From Rufibacter hautae (GTDB lineage: Bacteria; Bacteroidota; Bacteroidia; Cytophagales; Hymenobacteraceae), in contig NZ_VKKY01000002.1 in NCBI RefSeq assembly GCF_008271695.1, positions 248,001-312,000 of the forward strand: a stretch of 64,000 nucleotides of DNA, read 5' to 3'. Numbering within the stretch: position 1 is the stretch's first letter; every line of letters starts with the position of its first letter. The notes under the pieces were generated by a model. It did not search any database, had not been told where the DNA came from, and saw only the letters and a program-made list of their open reading frames with translations. The translations under genes and the position numbers were made by a program. Of this stretch, positions 47,444 to 57,779 are shown piece after piece.

Positions 47444-49039
47444 ATGACTAAAGTAATAGATAAAAATGAAGTCCGCCTTCCCTTTTTTGGAGATCGGTTA
47501 TCGTTCGTCCGGGGTCTTGATCCATTAGGACTGCAGAATCCATCTGCACAAGCCTACTCTTACTTGTTGCCTGGATTGAACAACGTTACAGGTAGGCTGC
47601 GGAGTTACAGCTTCTATTGCTGGTTACTAACCGAGTATGCACGTCAGATTCAAACAACGGATCCTAAAGAACAAAAACGGTTTGTTCGCCGAGCAGAATA
47701 CATTTTGGCATTGATTGCAGCTCATGCAGATACCAACGGAGTGGCAGGTAGTCTTTATGCATTAAGACAGTTGAATCAGGGTGAGACAAGTTTTAATATA
47801 GGTTCTGCTACCTACAACCCTGATGGCTCTACAACAAATACCTACTGGCAATACAGTTTCGGCGTGTTTGGTCAGTATTATCTGGGTTCAATCAGGCAGA
47901 TCGGATTGATTGAAGAACCTCTGGATGCTAGTGGTAATTTGCTAGGCATCTATAGGCGCACGTCCAGCAATAAAGAGCTATTGATAAGTGGCGAGGCCCT
48001 TGCGGCCGCCTTTGATGAAAATGTTAGTCCAGAAAACAAAGGGCTGTTTTTGAGCTGTTTAAGAAAGGGTACTATTGATTTAAAGCAGGTTGAAAAGCTA
48101 ACACCAGATTTCAATCTTGCCCATATAAGGACCGGCACAGAAGAACACAACCTGTTATTACAGCTCATGCTAGATTTAGATGAGCCAGCCAATGCTGTGA
48201 TAAGCCAAAAGAGTATGCGCAAAGCAACTCTTCTGCATGTACTTCGCTATGCCGATACCCACAAAAGCGGAGTAGAGCAGCGAAAATTTACTTTTTATGC
48301 ATACCAAGCTAAAGGTGAAGTCAACCACCATTCAGATGATTGTTTATTCGGTTGGTATTATTACCAGCTTAACGAGTATTGGCAAGTTGCCTGTACTGCT
48401 ATTTTAAACGGATTATTAGATTATCTACAGGAAAGAGAAGGTCCTGGGTGGATGCTGGTACAGGAACTGCTGCAGGAGAGCACAAAAGAAATAACTGAGT
48501 TGCTAATACAAGGTGAAGTCATTGATTCCGGAGATGTGACTATTGCTGAAGCCTTGACTGCAAACCTGGATCCGGAGCAAGTGCTATACCAAGACCTAAT
48601 GAGAGCAGAAGGAGTAGTTAGAATGGCAATGAGTTTTGCCCTTATCTGGCAGCTTTACCAGCAGAACAAGCAGTATCTGGATCGTCTTGAAGAATATACT
48701 TCTTCTATCGGTATTGACAGTAAGCATGATGTTGTTTCCTTCTGCCGCAAATTTGACCGATATGTTACCTTACCTGTACATAAATTCTTAGAAGAGTTCC
48801 TGCTAAGTAATATCATTTACAGACATCAATATGTAGCTTATCATAAAATAGGGGGAGGGTCACAATCAACCCAGAAGTTTATCATTGAAGATAATCACAT
48901 CCGGCATATCGGCAATTTTGACCCAGGATTTACAGGCCCCCGAATCCGCAATCTTATAAACTTTCTACAAGACTTAGGCTTACTTGATGCCGAAGGTAGG
49001 CTCACCGATGCTGGCCAATTACAATTAGCTCAAAACTGA
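47444..49039 (+). CDS. Uncharacterised protein, first gene of a PLD-linked module
   Basis: A 531-residue protein that I do not recognise. It starts 'RLPFFGDRLSFVRGLDPLGLQ' followed by 'YSYLLPGLNNVTGRLRSYSFYCWLL' (about 40-64), a layout faintly like DUF6361 proteins, which also neighbour PLD and helicase genes in defence loci. The rest is mainly helical, with 'TYWQYSFGVFGQYYLGSIRQIGLI' (about 134-157) and 'HHSDDCLFGWYYYQLNEYW' (about 293-311). The C-terminus looks like a small winged-helix ('RIRNLINFLQDLGLLDAEGRLTDAGQLQ'). The next gene starts 1 bp after its stop, so the two are translationally coupled and probably act together. No catalytic motif is visible. Confidence 0.7.
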   Translation: MTKVIDKNEVRLPFFGDRLSFVRGLDPLGLQNPSAQAYSYLLPGLNNVTGRLRSYSFYCWLLTEYARQIQTTDPKEQKRFVRRAEYILALIAAHADTNGVAGSLYALRQLNQGETSFNIGSATYNPDGSTTNTYWQYSFGVFGQYYLGSIRQIGLIEEPLDASGNLLGIYRRTSSNKELLISGEALAAAFDENVSPENKGLFLSCLRKGTIDLKQVEKLTPDFNLAHIRTGTEEHNLLLQLMLDLDEPANAVISQKSMRKATLLHVLRYADTHKSGVEQRKFTFYAYQAKGEVNHHSDDCLFGWYYYQLNEYWQVACTAILNGLLDYLQEREGPGWMLVQELLQESTKEITELLIQGEVIDSGDVTIAEALTANLDPEQVLYQDLMRAEGVVRMAMSFALIWQLYQQNKQYLDRLEEYTSSIGIDSKHDVVSFCRKFDRYVTLPVHKFLEEFLLSNIIYRHQYVAYHKIGGGSQSTQKFIIEDNHIRHIGNFDPGFTGPRIRNLINFLQDLGLLDAEGRLTDAGQLQLAQN

Positions 49040-49040
49040 A

Positions 49041-51887
49041 ATGGCACTACAAAGGCAGAATATATTAGATTTAATAGGCAAGAACAGGCATAAGTATTCA
49101 TCCTGCATCATTACCTGCTTTAGTTTCGATTTTACCTTTTTCGAAGAACGTGTGATGACTGCCCTTCGGTTGGCAAATGTCAGGAACGTAAATGTGTTGG
49201 TGGATGGTAAATTCCTCGAGCAGTCACTTGAAATGGTTACTGGAAACGAGTTTAAAAACCACAAAACCTACAGCCTTACTCCGGTTTATGAGACTGGAGT
49301 TTTTCACCCCAAGATTATGCTACTGACAGGGCCAACCCAAGGACTGTTAGTAATTGGGTCTGGTAATCTTACCTCCTCTGGTTTAAGTACCAATGACGAA
49401 ATTTGGGCAGCTTTTCACCTTAATTCCCTTGACTGCAATAATGCTCCAGTTTTTGCGGCAGCCTGGCAATATCTGCAAGGCTACTTTCCACAAGTTAAAG
49501 GATTTAACCAGCAAAAGCTGGACTGGATAACACAATACTCCCCTTGGGTAAGGGAACTTGCCTTGATTGCTCCCGGCAAAACATTTATTCCTCTGGATGA
49601 TGAACTGGAAGTGAAATTTGTAGCAAATACAGCTAGTGTCTCCATTTACCAGCAGTTGATAGAGTCTCTGCCAAAGAGTAAAGTAAAGAAGCTAAGTATT
49701 GTGTCTCCTTATTTTGATGAGAAAGGAACAATCCTGGAGCAGCTGACTGCCGACTTCGAAATCGAGGAGATTGCATGCCTAACTGACCAGCAATTCGGAA
49801 TATTGCCTACCAAGCTAAACGAAATACTTTACAACCAAGTCGCTTTTTACGACTGGAAGGATTGCCTGAAGGATTTTGATACCAGGTATAACCGGTTACA
49901 CGCCAAGCTTTTTCATTTTGAGTATACAGATGGTTGGGAGTATTTACTGATAGGTAGTCCAAATGCCACCATTCAGGCATTAGGCTCAGTAGCAGATTTT
50001 GCCGTAAATGGCGAGGCAGGTTTACTGTTGAAGCGCAAAAACAAGAATGGCTATATCAGAGAGCTTGGTATAAACACTAAAAATGGCCCCACCTTAAACG
50101 TTAAGGCAGCAGCCAAGGGAAAAACGCACCGGGGGGACAGTACTCCAAGCATCAACTACGAGAACAAGATTTTGTATGCTGAAAGAAATGGGAGCCGGTT
50201 AACTGTGCATTTAAAAAAAACGTCAAAGGCAGTTTATGAAATACAGGTATTGAATAGTAGTAACGAAGAGGTGGAAATCCATTCTTTACCAGCAGTATCA
50301 GAAGAAGCTGTGATTATCCTGCAGCAACCAGATAAGGCCTTCCGGTTATTCCTTGTTTCTGATGGGGTACGGGTGTCTAATTATTCTTTAATCCATAACA
50401 TATCTTACCTGGTAAAAAGTACTCCGGACCCAAGTCATGATAAACTAACCCAAATAATAGAAGGCTTTCTTGCAGACCCTGAAAATGGAATTTACTCTGA
50501 CCTACTGAAGTACATCGATTATAGTGTGGATGAAGAGGAATTTGGCTTACCAGCTCAGCCACTTAGGGGTGCTTCTGGATTATCAGTTTCAACCAATACT
50601 ACCATAGATCATATCGGTCTAACAGAAGAGGAGCTTTACAAATTAAGATCAGCACAAGCAAGAGACTTGTTGTTGCTCAATACTTCCAATGTTCAGATTG
50701 CCGATATCCTGAATATTATTTCAAAAGGAATGGTCGTGCAAAGTAGTGAGGTACAGGAAAACGCTGAACAAGCTTTATCTCAAGATGATATAGAATTTCA
50801 GATGGGCTCAGAGCAGGAGGTAGATCAATCGGTTATCAAAAGAGCGAGAGGAGAGGCAGAGCAAAGAGCCATTTTCAAACACCTAGATAAGATTGATAAA
50901 TTCTTCAGCAATCAGCATAAAAAGTTCTTCGAAACCCGAATGCTGCAGGATGTTCCTAAGCGGCCCATTACTTTAAAAGAACTTTCCAATGTTTCGGTGA
51001 TGACTGACTTGCTATATATGTTTTATGGCAAGAGTTACAATGTGTCAACCATTGAAGTAGGCCTATATTCCACTAATAAGACAAAACCTATCATTCAGGA
51101 ATTAGAGAAGGAGTTCGGAATGGTGAAGACTAGTAAGATAAACAGAGACAATTTTAGCATTGTATATTTTGAAATGTTTCCTGAATACTATCTTGAATTT
51201 AAGAAGAGGGTTGCAGCTAGTGGAGCTAATCTACTGGTAAATCAAGAAGAATTTTCGCCAATCACACGTTCCTATCCGTACTTTTTTCAGGAAGACTTAA
51301 AATCAATTCTTATTGAAACTTTTGGTTGTTTTCTGCTCTGCGCTAATTCTAAGGCGGGATTTCATCAGTACACAAATGAAAGTCAGAATGAAAAAGTAAT
51401 TTTTTACCGTGATTCTATCTTCAGGAAATGTACGTTCCTAATCCTTAATATTCGTTGGAGGGAAGATGAATTAGTATACCGGGACATACTACTTCTTGAC
51501 CTTTTACAACTAGTTTGCCCTGATAAGTTAAGTACTAAATATACTAAGGAGCTGAAATTGGCAATTGAAGACTTATATAAAAGTAACCAACTTAAGTCAG
51601 AGCACTTTTCTGATAACCTCAAGTATTACTTCTCTAGTTTGATCCCAACTGTACAATCCTGGCAAAGAATATTCGAAACTGATAGTAGTAGTTTATCAAC
51701 TAATCGCTCTTCTTTAGGGTCAGGTACCATTATCTATCATCGTGAACTAGGTTTCGCTACTTTGAAACAATCGGGCAATAATTTTATAACATTAGTAAAA
51801 CCATGTTTACCATGGGACGATTATAAGGGAGAAAACACTATGAAAATAGTTTATCCATTGACTAACATAATACTATTTAAAAATTAA
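49041..51887 (+). CDS. PLD-superfamily nuclease-like protein, second gene of the module
   Basis: A 948-residue protein with two phospholipase-D-type half sites in the first third: 'FHPKIMLLTGPTQGLLVIGSGN' -like (H89, K91, then GSGN about 107-110, 'LTSSG') and 'LHAKLFHFEY' (H287, K289) followed by 'LIGSPNAT'. Paired HxK...GSxN motifs form one phosphodiesterase site that cuts DNA or RNA through a histidine intermediate. The remaining 600 residues have no recognised domain; a segment around 590-640 is rich in Gln/Glu and helical, and the C-terminus may be a helical sensor. Coupled to the preceding gene. PLD nucleases occur in several defence systems, but this pairing is not one I can name. Confidence 0.75.
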   Translation: MALQRQNILDLIGKNRHKYSSCIITCFSFDFTFFEERVMTALRLANVRNVNVLVDGKFLEQSLEMVTGNEFKNHKTYSLTPVYETGVFHPKIMLLTGPTQGLLVIGSGNLTSSGLSTNDEIWAAFHLNSLDCNNAPVFAAAWQYLQGYFPQVKGFNQQKLDWITQYSPWVRELALIAPGKTFIPLDDELEVKFVANTASVSIYQQLIESLPKSKVKKLSIVSPYFDEKGTILEQLTADFEIEEIACLTDQQFGILPTKLNEILYNQVAFYDWKDCLKDFDTRYNRLHAKLFHFEYTDGWEYLLIGSPNATIQALGSVADFAVNGEAGLLLKRKNKNGYIRELGINTKNGPTLNVKAAAKGKTHRGDSTPSINYENKILYAERNGSRLTVHLKKTSKAVYEIQVLNSSNEEVEIHSLPAVSEEAVIILQQPDKAFRLFLVSDGVRVSNYSLIHNISYLVKSTPDPSHDKLTQIIEGFLADPENGIYSDLLKYIDYSVDEEEFGLPAQPLRGASGLSVSTNTTIDHIGLTEEELYKLRSAQARDLLLLNTSNVQIADILNIISKGMVVQSSEVQENAEQALSQDDIEFQMGSEQEVDQSVIKRARGEAEQRAIFKHLDKIDKFFSNQHKKFFETRMLQDVPKRPITLKELSNVSVMTDLLYMFYGKSYNVSTIEVGLYSTNKTKPIIQELEKEFGMVKTSKINRDNFSIVYFEMFPEYYLEFKKRVAASGANLLVNQEEFSPITRSYPYFFQEDLKSILIETFGCFLLCANSKAGFHQYTNESQNEKVIFYRDSIFRKCTFLILNIRWREDELVYRDILLLDLLQLVCPDKLSTKYTKELKLAIEDLYKSNQLKSEHFSDNLKYYFSSLIPTVQSWQRIFETDSSSLSTNRSSLGSGTIIYHRELGFATLKQSGNNFITLVKPCLPWDDYKGENTMKIVYPLTNIILFKN

Positions 51888-52307
51888 TCTTTGGGAACGA
51901 AATTAATTTTGTCAATCTCTGAATTTATTTCCTGTCCCAAAAGCTAATTTTACAGCTGTCCCATACTTGTCCCAGTGTTAATTGGGATAATTTAAAATAC
52001 GTCCCAGCTTCTGTCCTAAGCTACCGTTGAGCAGGTTCTGAACATTGGATCTAAAAAGCTACTCATAAATCATGTGGTACTGCGAGCAGATGAGAAGCTC
52101 CTCAACAAGGAAGGTGACCGTATTGTACAGTAATTCCTAAGAGAGTATCTACTGTTTATCCAGACTTTATGGAAAAACTGCCTACTTTATAAGCTGAATT
52201 TGATAATTGGGATGAACAGCACTGATTTAAAAACAGCAGGGACTCCCATTATAGTTGCCCCTGCTGTTGCCCATTTATCCTGCCAACACTGCAATCAATG
52301 GTACCTG
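51888..52307. other. Spacer with GTCCCA repeats
   Basis: About 420 bp without a gene. 51930-52010 holds four TGTCCCA or CGTCCCA copies and one TGGGAta, part of the repeat family continuing to 57.4 kb. A terminator for the minus-strand HTH gene lies at 52226-52268. Confidence 0.55.
52226..52268 (-). terminator. Terminator of the HTH protein gene
   Basis: Read on the minus strand: AACAGCAGGG, a loop, then CCCTGCTGTT followed by TTTAAAT. Stem arms are at 52259-52268 and 52232-52241, about 40 bp downstream of the stop codon. Confidence 0.8.
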
Positions 52308-53021
52308 TTACAACGACTCTAAATCTGGAAAGGTAGGTAAGTCAACTAGGATGGGAGTAAAGACATCAAGCCGCTCTATCTTCTTCATAAACTGCTCCAG
52401 CACGACTCCCGCCTTTACCACTAGCCCACGTTCAGTTTGCTCTAACTCCGGCTGCTGACCCAGGAAAAAGAAGAGTTTATCTAAAACATAGGCCATATAG
52501 AGCTCCTGATAATTAACTCGGCATGTTGAACAAGTGTCCCTGGCGCTTAAAATGAAATCACCTACCCGCTGTTGCCTGCTTTTGATATGCGAGTGCGCCA
52601 GCTCTTCGTTCCCCATGTTATTAGTAAGCGCTGAGCGTGTATTATACAAGAAATCCTGATAGATACAAGCGAGGTTGAACTTGAACCGCCCCAGGAAAAG
52701 CGCTTCAATAGCCCGGTTTTCTTGCTCTTTTATCTGCATTTCCTGGGCAGCTACTCCGTTTTCACTCTCTTTTTCTGTCCCAAGTGCGTCCCAGCCTTTC
52801 TCTGGGACGGCTGCTGAAGTAGTCCCAGCCAGCGTCCCATGGCTTACCAGAACAGTCGTGGGACGCGTCCCAGTTGCTGTCCCAGGACCTGAATCCTGTA
52901 TTTCCTTTACCATTCTGCCTACCCTGGACTTGCTGATTCCTGTTTCTTTGGCAATTTCTCTGATGGAATAGCCTTGCCCGTGCAGGTGCTGCACCTGTGC
53001 GTGTGAATCTTCTTTTTTCAT
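52308..53021 (-). CDS. HTH protein of the mobile element
   Basis: A 237-residue protein. Residues about 5-42 form a resolvase/Hin-type helix-turn-helix: 'VQHLHGQGYSIREIAKETGISKSRVGRMVKE'-like, the classic recognition-helix pattern. A linker rich in Thr/Gly/Pro/Ala (about 43-90) is encoded by DNA dense in GTCCCA repeats. The C-terminal part (about 95-237) is helical with 'CSTCRVNY' and no named domain. It is probably a DNA-binding partner of the downstream-oriented replication protein gene, which lies upstream of it on the same strand (31 bp apart), and may regulate or help replication of the element. Confidence 0.65.
   Translation of the reverse strand: MKKEDSHAQVQHLHGQGYSIREIAKETGISKSRVGRMVKEIQDSGPGTATGTRPTTVLVSHGTLAGTTSAAVPEKGWDALGTEKESENGVAAQEMQIKEQENRAIEALFLGRFKFNLACIYQDFLYNTRSALTNNMGNEELAHSHIKSRQQRVGDFILSARDTCSTCRVNYQELYMAYVLDKLFFFLGQQPELEQTERGLVVKAGVVLEQFMKKIERLDVFTPILVDLPTFPDLESL
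52859..52872. repeat. TGGGACGCGTCCCA palindrome, copy 1
   Basis: A perfect 14-bp palindrome inside the HTH gene, identical to 56121-56134. It belongs to a family of some twenty TGGGAC/GTCCCA hexamers between 51.9 and 57.4 kb. Confidence 0.75.
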
Positions 53022-53052
53022 CTTTGTTATTAATTCTTAGTTGGTTTAAAAT

Positions 53053-56000
53053 TTATTTTGCCACACCCGCTCCCGCAGCGATTTCATCAGCATGCAGCGC
53101 TTTGGTTTTATCAGCCACGATCCCGAAGTACTTGGCTGTTTTTCCGTTTTCCTTGACGACGACCATGTCCGTATCAAAAAGGAGACGGAAGAGCTGCATG
53201 GCTTTTTCTTTGGTGAGCTTGATGGCTATGTCTCGGTCACTGTTCATCACCGCGGTAACAGTGTCAGCGGTTACCCGATTACCTATTTTACTATTAATAG
53301 AAGTTGATTCGGTAACCTTTCCTTCTATTGCCTGCTTGTGCCGAAGAATCCGGTCCACGTCCCTTTTATCGGCAGGCCCTAGGCGTTCGTAGTGCTTTAT
53401 CCTATCACAGGTATCCAGCCGGTTGAGCAGGTCCCCGAATTTCCTGGCTCCCCTGTGCTCGCGCATCTGGGACACTATCCCTGCTTTGCCAATGTCCCTT
53501 TCCTGCAGCTTGAGGTAGTTTTTGAATACTGGCAGGGCTGCCTGGCCTGTGAAAAGGTCCTGGTGTGCTTCCTGCAGCTGACCGGCCTCCTCGCTCATCC
53601 GCACATCGTATCCTAGCCGGACAATCTGTCTGCGAAGCTCCAGGTCACGGGTGGCATGGTGAAGGGCCGTATAGGTAGCCGTGGTGCAGCATGTTTCCAG
53701 AAGTGCCAGAGCCTGCTCCTCCACACATTTTCTGGCGGCTTTGGCTGCCTTGTCGAGCGCTTGGGTTTCCGGTGTCTTTTCTACCTTCACCTGCCGGGGA
53801 TCCTGCATCACAATATGGCCTTCCGCCTCCATTTGAGAGTAAAAATCGGCTGTTGCCGTGCTCCGAATGATTGCTTGCCCAACTTCATAGTGAATGAGCA
53901 GCTTGTTTACCTCATAGCACTCCGTCTCCTTGTTATAGCTGCAGTACTTGGCTGTCTCCCTTAGATAATAGGAGCCCTTTGGCAGATATGGGCTTAGGTC
54001 CTGAAACTGGGTGTTGAGCAGGTTCAGGGTTTGGCATTCCTGTTGCGCAAACTTCTTGATAGCCTGGTAGGCCGCTTCGCTGTCATACTCTTTCCCCTTC
54101 CGCTCTTGCTTGTACAGGGTTACCGGCAGCAAAGGCATCTTACGGGGGCGGGCCATGAACTGCAAGGCATTGGAAACGCTCAGATGCTCGTTTTGATGCT
54201 CTGCCATAATCACCCGCAACCGCTGGTTATACAAGTCCACGCCACAGTCTATGAGGGAAGTCGTAAAGAGGAGGCGTATGTTTTCCGGAATGTGTTTGGA
54301 ATCTGTGATGGCCTGATACGCACCTCCGGCCACTCCCTTGGATTGTGAACTTAGCACCGCTACCTGCCCCGTTGGCAGCCCTTGAAAGCTGCTTACAATC
54401 TGGTCGATGAGCTTTAGGTCGTTGAGCCGGACAAGGTACTGGTAGTTGGCAAAGTCAAGGGTAGGAAGCAGCTTGGCCAGTTCATGCTGCACCTTGCCTT
54501 TGCAGGAGATGGGGGTGAGCTGTATCTTGTGTGACTGCCCGGCCTTTACTTCCACGTATTTGAACCCGTATTCCTGCAGGAAGCCCGGAGGCGTCGCCGA
54601 GATGCACAGCACGTTCTTAGCCGCTAATAGCTGCCTGAAGAGGTATTCATACTTGGGGCGCTTGTCGGGCATGCCGTAGCCGGAGAGCAGCTCATGCACT
54701 TCATCGCAGATAATCAAATCATCGTCTACCACAGGGGGCAGCTTGGCAAAGCTATCGTACGTACAGACCGTTATTTTGCTGTATAGGGAAATCTGCACAT
54801 CTTCGTTTGTGACCCCCTGTTTGATGATGGCAATCTCCCCGTACCTGCTCTTGGCGATGGCATCCACAATGACAGTGAGCGGCTCTAAGATGATGATACG
54901 CCCACGGACACTGCGAGCCAGCTCTTCCAGGGCAAAAGTGGTTTTGCCTGTTCCGGTTCTAGCTTTGAGCAATACCTTGCCGTGGTGCTGTATGTAATCC
55001 ACCAAGGGAGCAGCCTGCTCACCGAGGAACCGATTCACAAACAGCTTGTAATCGGGCCCTCCGTGTCCCTTCCTCAACTGAAAACGCCAGTCGGTAATGT
55101 CAGGGCGCAACCCGTCCCGCAGCGCATCTGCCAAATCATAGCCATCTTCCCGGTCCGGGGACAAGTCCACCGGGATAAAATCCAGTCCGTGTTTTTCAAG
55201 CATCCGGCAGGTGCCCAACGAGCGGCCAGCTTGGTCGGCATCAATCAGCACATAACCGGATTTTACTTGCAGGGCCCTTGCCTTTTCCTTGCTTAGGGAA
55301 GCAGCACCGCCTGTAGAGACAAAATCAAACTGGGGATAAAAGAAACTGCCTAGCACAGCTGTCTTTTCGGACTCCACCAACACGACAGGAACCCCCTCCC
55401 GCAGTAGGTGGATGCCATAGAGGCACTGCCCGTACCTCTTACCAGCAGGATTCTTCAGGTAGAAGGGCTTTGTGACCTTGTTTCCGCCAATGGAAAAGAT
55501 GAAATGTTTCTGGTTGAAGTAGGAGCCGTCCCAATTCTGATGGCCAAAGACGGTGTACACTGTCCCAACCCTGGTGGAGGTGCCGACGTGCCATCGCTTT
55601 AGGTGCTCGTCTGTTACGCCCAGAGACCGCGCATAGCCGTGAAAAGTCGAGTGGAGCCGCTGGGACACATTGTCCCACTGCCGGTGATCCACATATACTT
55701 GCTCAGGCTCGTTTACTGGTTCCTTAGGAACAGCAGGGCGTGGCATCGGCTTCCGGAGCGGTGCCCGGTGCCCGGAGGAGGAATATCCTAGCTTATCCGA
55801 TAGCAGGACTAGCGCCTCTTTAAAATCGCAGCGGTGGTAAAACTGAAGTACCTGGAGGACGTTGCGGGTGGCATCGTCCCCAAACTCTTTCCCCGTGAAG
55901 TCTTTTACCAGGAACAGGCCCTTGTGCAGGTAAATGTTTACCCGCCTTGAATTGTCCGTTTCAAAGACCTTGCCCAGCCTCCTGTAGTTAGGAAAGTACC

Positions 56001-56178
56001 CGCGCAGCACCTGCAGGGTTTCGGAGTCGGCCAGCAGCTCGTCGGCCCTGGGTAGTTGCGGCCCGTTTCCGGAGATGAGCCTAGGGCGGCTTCCCGTTTG
56101 GTCAATCACGTCCGGTGTGGTGGGACGCGTCCCATGCAAGGCCATTCCCATGGCCCGTGCATCATTTCTAAAGGTCAC
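53053..56178 (-). CDS. Toprim-helicase replication protein
   Basis: A 1041-residue fusion. After a zinc-free N-terminal region like DUF6371 primase modules ('LFLVKDFTGKEFGDDATRNVLQV', about 86-108), a Toprim-type domain lies at about 255-335: 'VPVVLVESEKTAVLGS' with its glutamate, and 'GYVLIDADQAG' with the metal-binding D.D. A helicase follows: Walker A 'LLKARTGTGKTTF' (about 402-414), 'DLIICDEVHELL' (about 487-498) and 'CISATPPGF'. The C-terminus is helical. It looks like the element's primase-helicase, able to start its own replication, as in many plasmid and integrative-element Rep proteins. It is transcribed away from the MerR-like gene, with the HTH gene 31 bp downstream. Confidence 0.75.
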   Translation of the reverse strand: MTFRNDARAMGMALHGTRPTTPDVIDQTGSRPRLISGNGPQLPRADELLADSETLQVLRGYFPNYRRLGKVFETDNSRRVNIYLHKGLFLVKDFTGKEFGDDATRNVLQVLQFYHRCDFKEALVLLSDKLGYSSSGHRAPLRKPMPRPAVPKEPVNEPEQVYVDHRQWDNVSQRLHSTFHGYARSLGVTDEHLKRWHVGTSTRVGTVYTVFGHQNWDGSYFNQKHFIFSIGGNKVTKPFYLKNPAGKRYGQCLYGIHLLREGVPVVLVESEKTAVLGSFFYPQFDFVSTGGAASLSKEKARALQVKSGYVLIDADQAGRSLGTCRMLEKHGLDFIPVDLSPDREDGYDLADALRDGLRPDITDWRFQLRKGHGGPDYKLFVNRFLGEQAAPLVDYIQHHGKVLLKARTGTGKTTFALEELARSVRGRIIILEPLTVIVDAIAKSRYGEIAIIKQGVTNEDVQISLYSKITVCTYDSFAKLPPVVDDDLIICDEVHELLSGYGMPDKRPKYEYLFRQLLAAKNVLCISATPPGFLQEYGFKYVEVKAGQSHKIQLTPISCKGKVQHELAKLLPTLDFANYQYLVRLNDLKLIDQIVSSFQGLPTGQVAVLSSQSKGVAGGAYQAITDSKHIPENIRLLFTTSLIDCGVDLYNQRLRVIMAEHQNEHLSVSNALQFMARPRKMPLLPVTLYKQERKGKEYDSEAAYQAIKKFAQQECQTLNLLNTQFQDLSPYLPKGSYYLRETAKYCSYNKETECYEVNKLLIHYEVGQAIIRSTATADFYSQMEAEGHIVMQDPRQVKVEKTPETQALDKAAKAARKCVEEQALALLETCCTTATYTALHHATRDLELRRQIVRLGYDVRMSEEAGQLQEAHQDLFTGQAALPVFKNYLKLQERDIGKAGIVSQMREHRGARKFGDLLNRLDTCDRIKHYERLGPADKRDVDRILRHKQAIEGKVTESTSINSKIGNRVTADTVTAVMNSDRDIAIKLTKEKAMQLFRLLFDTDMVVVKENGKTAKYFGIVADKTKALHADEIAAGAGVAK
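56121..56134. repeat. TGGGACGCGTCCCA palindrome, copy 2
   Basis: Identical to the palindrome at 52859-52872. It lies about 45 bp inside the start of the Toprim-helicase gene, a good position for an operator or origin element. Confidence 0.75.
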
Positions 56179-56320
56179 TTATTCATTTCAGTGGGGGAAC
56201 CTCGGGCCTAAGTGTCTCCTAGAGTACCGGGTTCGAATCTAACGTGGGTTTAAAATTTATTTTACATGCAAGTATACAGGTTAATTCTGGTTTCTTACAT
56301 TTGCGTAAACAATATATTAC

Positions 56321-57244
56321 ATGGAAGATAAATCTGTTACGATAGATATCCCTATTAATGTCGAAACACCCTTTGATTTCTATATGGAGATGGTGCAGGT
56401 CCTTGGGCATAAGCAGTTCTCCCTGAAGGACGCCGGGATCACTTCCCGGGTGCATAACAACTGGCGCAGCCTGGGAATCATCCCCGATGCGGAGGAGGAC
56501 GGGAAGAGGACCTACTTCGACTTCATCCAGTACCTCTGGATCCAGATCGTGAAGGACCTCCGCAGGTTCGGGCTCCCCCTTGAGACCATCGCCGTTGTCA
56601 AGGATTACCTATTCGATGAAGACTACAGGGCCGGCATAGAGTGGAGCAAAGAAGATAAGGCGGCCCTGAGGAAAACAGTGGAAGATGGAGCTAAACGCTC
56701 ACTGACGGAAGAGGAGTTTGGGATTATAGAGGGAAGCCTGAATTCAAGGAGCACTATCCTGCCGTATCTTTTCTATCCGATTGTGTTGGGGCACTTCCAG
56801 CACCGTTCCAACTCCAACATCTATATCTTCGCGAGTGGCAAGGTGGCTGTCTGGAGTGAGTTCCTGCTGAGCTTTGACTCAGGGGAAAAGCCTGACCTCA
56901 GCACCCCCCACATCAACATCCCGCTCGGGCACTACTTCGCCCAGTTCCTCAGCGACGAGACCAAGGCGGAGTTCCTGCCCAAGGTGCCGATCCTGACAAG
57001 GGAGGAGCAGGAGGTGCTTAGGGCCATGCGTAACGATGAGGTAAAAGAGCTCATTGTTAAGTTTTCCAAAACAGGCAATAAGCGCAGGGCTGATTTGATC
57101 ACCAAAGTAGACAAGCAGCTCTCGGACAAGCAGAAAAAAGAAATCGCCCGGATCCTGGGCACCCGCGACTACAGCACCATCACCATGAAAACGCAAAACG
57201 GAACACAGCTCTCCTTCGAGGAGGCCCAGCGAACCAGGCTTTAG
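56321..57244 (+). CDS. MerR-like DNA-binding protein
   Basis: A 307-residue protein. Residues about 35-95 resemble a MerR-type winged helix: 'KDAGITSRVHNNWRSLGIIP' (recognition helix and wing) then 'GKRTYFDFIQYLWIQIVKDL', followed by the dimerisation helix 'RRFGLPLETIAVVKDYLF'. The remaining 200 residues have no metal-binding cysteines of classical MerR and no known domain. A final helical part (about 240-295, rich in Lys/Arg) may add DNA binding. It is divergent from the replication gene (142 bp apart) and upstream of the recombinase genes, so it is a good candidate regulator of element replication and excision. It has many AGG arginine codons. Confidence 0.6.
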   Translation: MEDKSVTIDIPINVETPFDFYMEMVQVLGHKQFSLKDAGITSRVHNNWRSLGIIPDAEEDGKRTYFDFIQYLWIQIVKDLRRFGLPLETIAVVKDYLFDEDYRAGIEWSKEDKAALRKTVEDGAKRSLTEEEFGIIEGSLNSRSTILPYLFYPIVLGHFQHRSNSNIYIFASGKVAVWSEFLLSFDSGEKPDLSTPHINIPLGHYFAQFLSDETKAEFLPKVPILTREEQEVLRAMRNDEVKELIVKFSKTGNKRRADLITKVDKQLSDKQKKEIARILGTRDYSTITMKTQNGTQLSFEEAQRTRL

Positions 57245-57377
57245 CCCTCCTTCGGGTGTGTTCCCCCGCTTCTGCCAGCAATGGCTCTATTGAAAGTCAC
57301 TGAAGAACTCAGGACAAACATCCAAGTTGCATTTTAACTGAAGAACTCAGACAAGTGCGGAAACTGGGACAATCTCC

Positions 57378-57762
<385 letters not shown>

Positions 57763-57779
<17 letters not shown>

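Noticed and set aside
56221-56250. A GGGTTCGAATC sequence resembling a tRNA T loop, possible attachment site
   Set aside because: The flanking bases do not form a T stem or acceptor stem, and no other tRNA arm is present.
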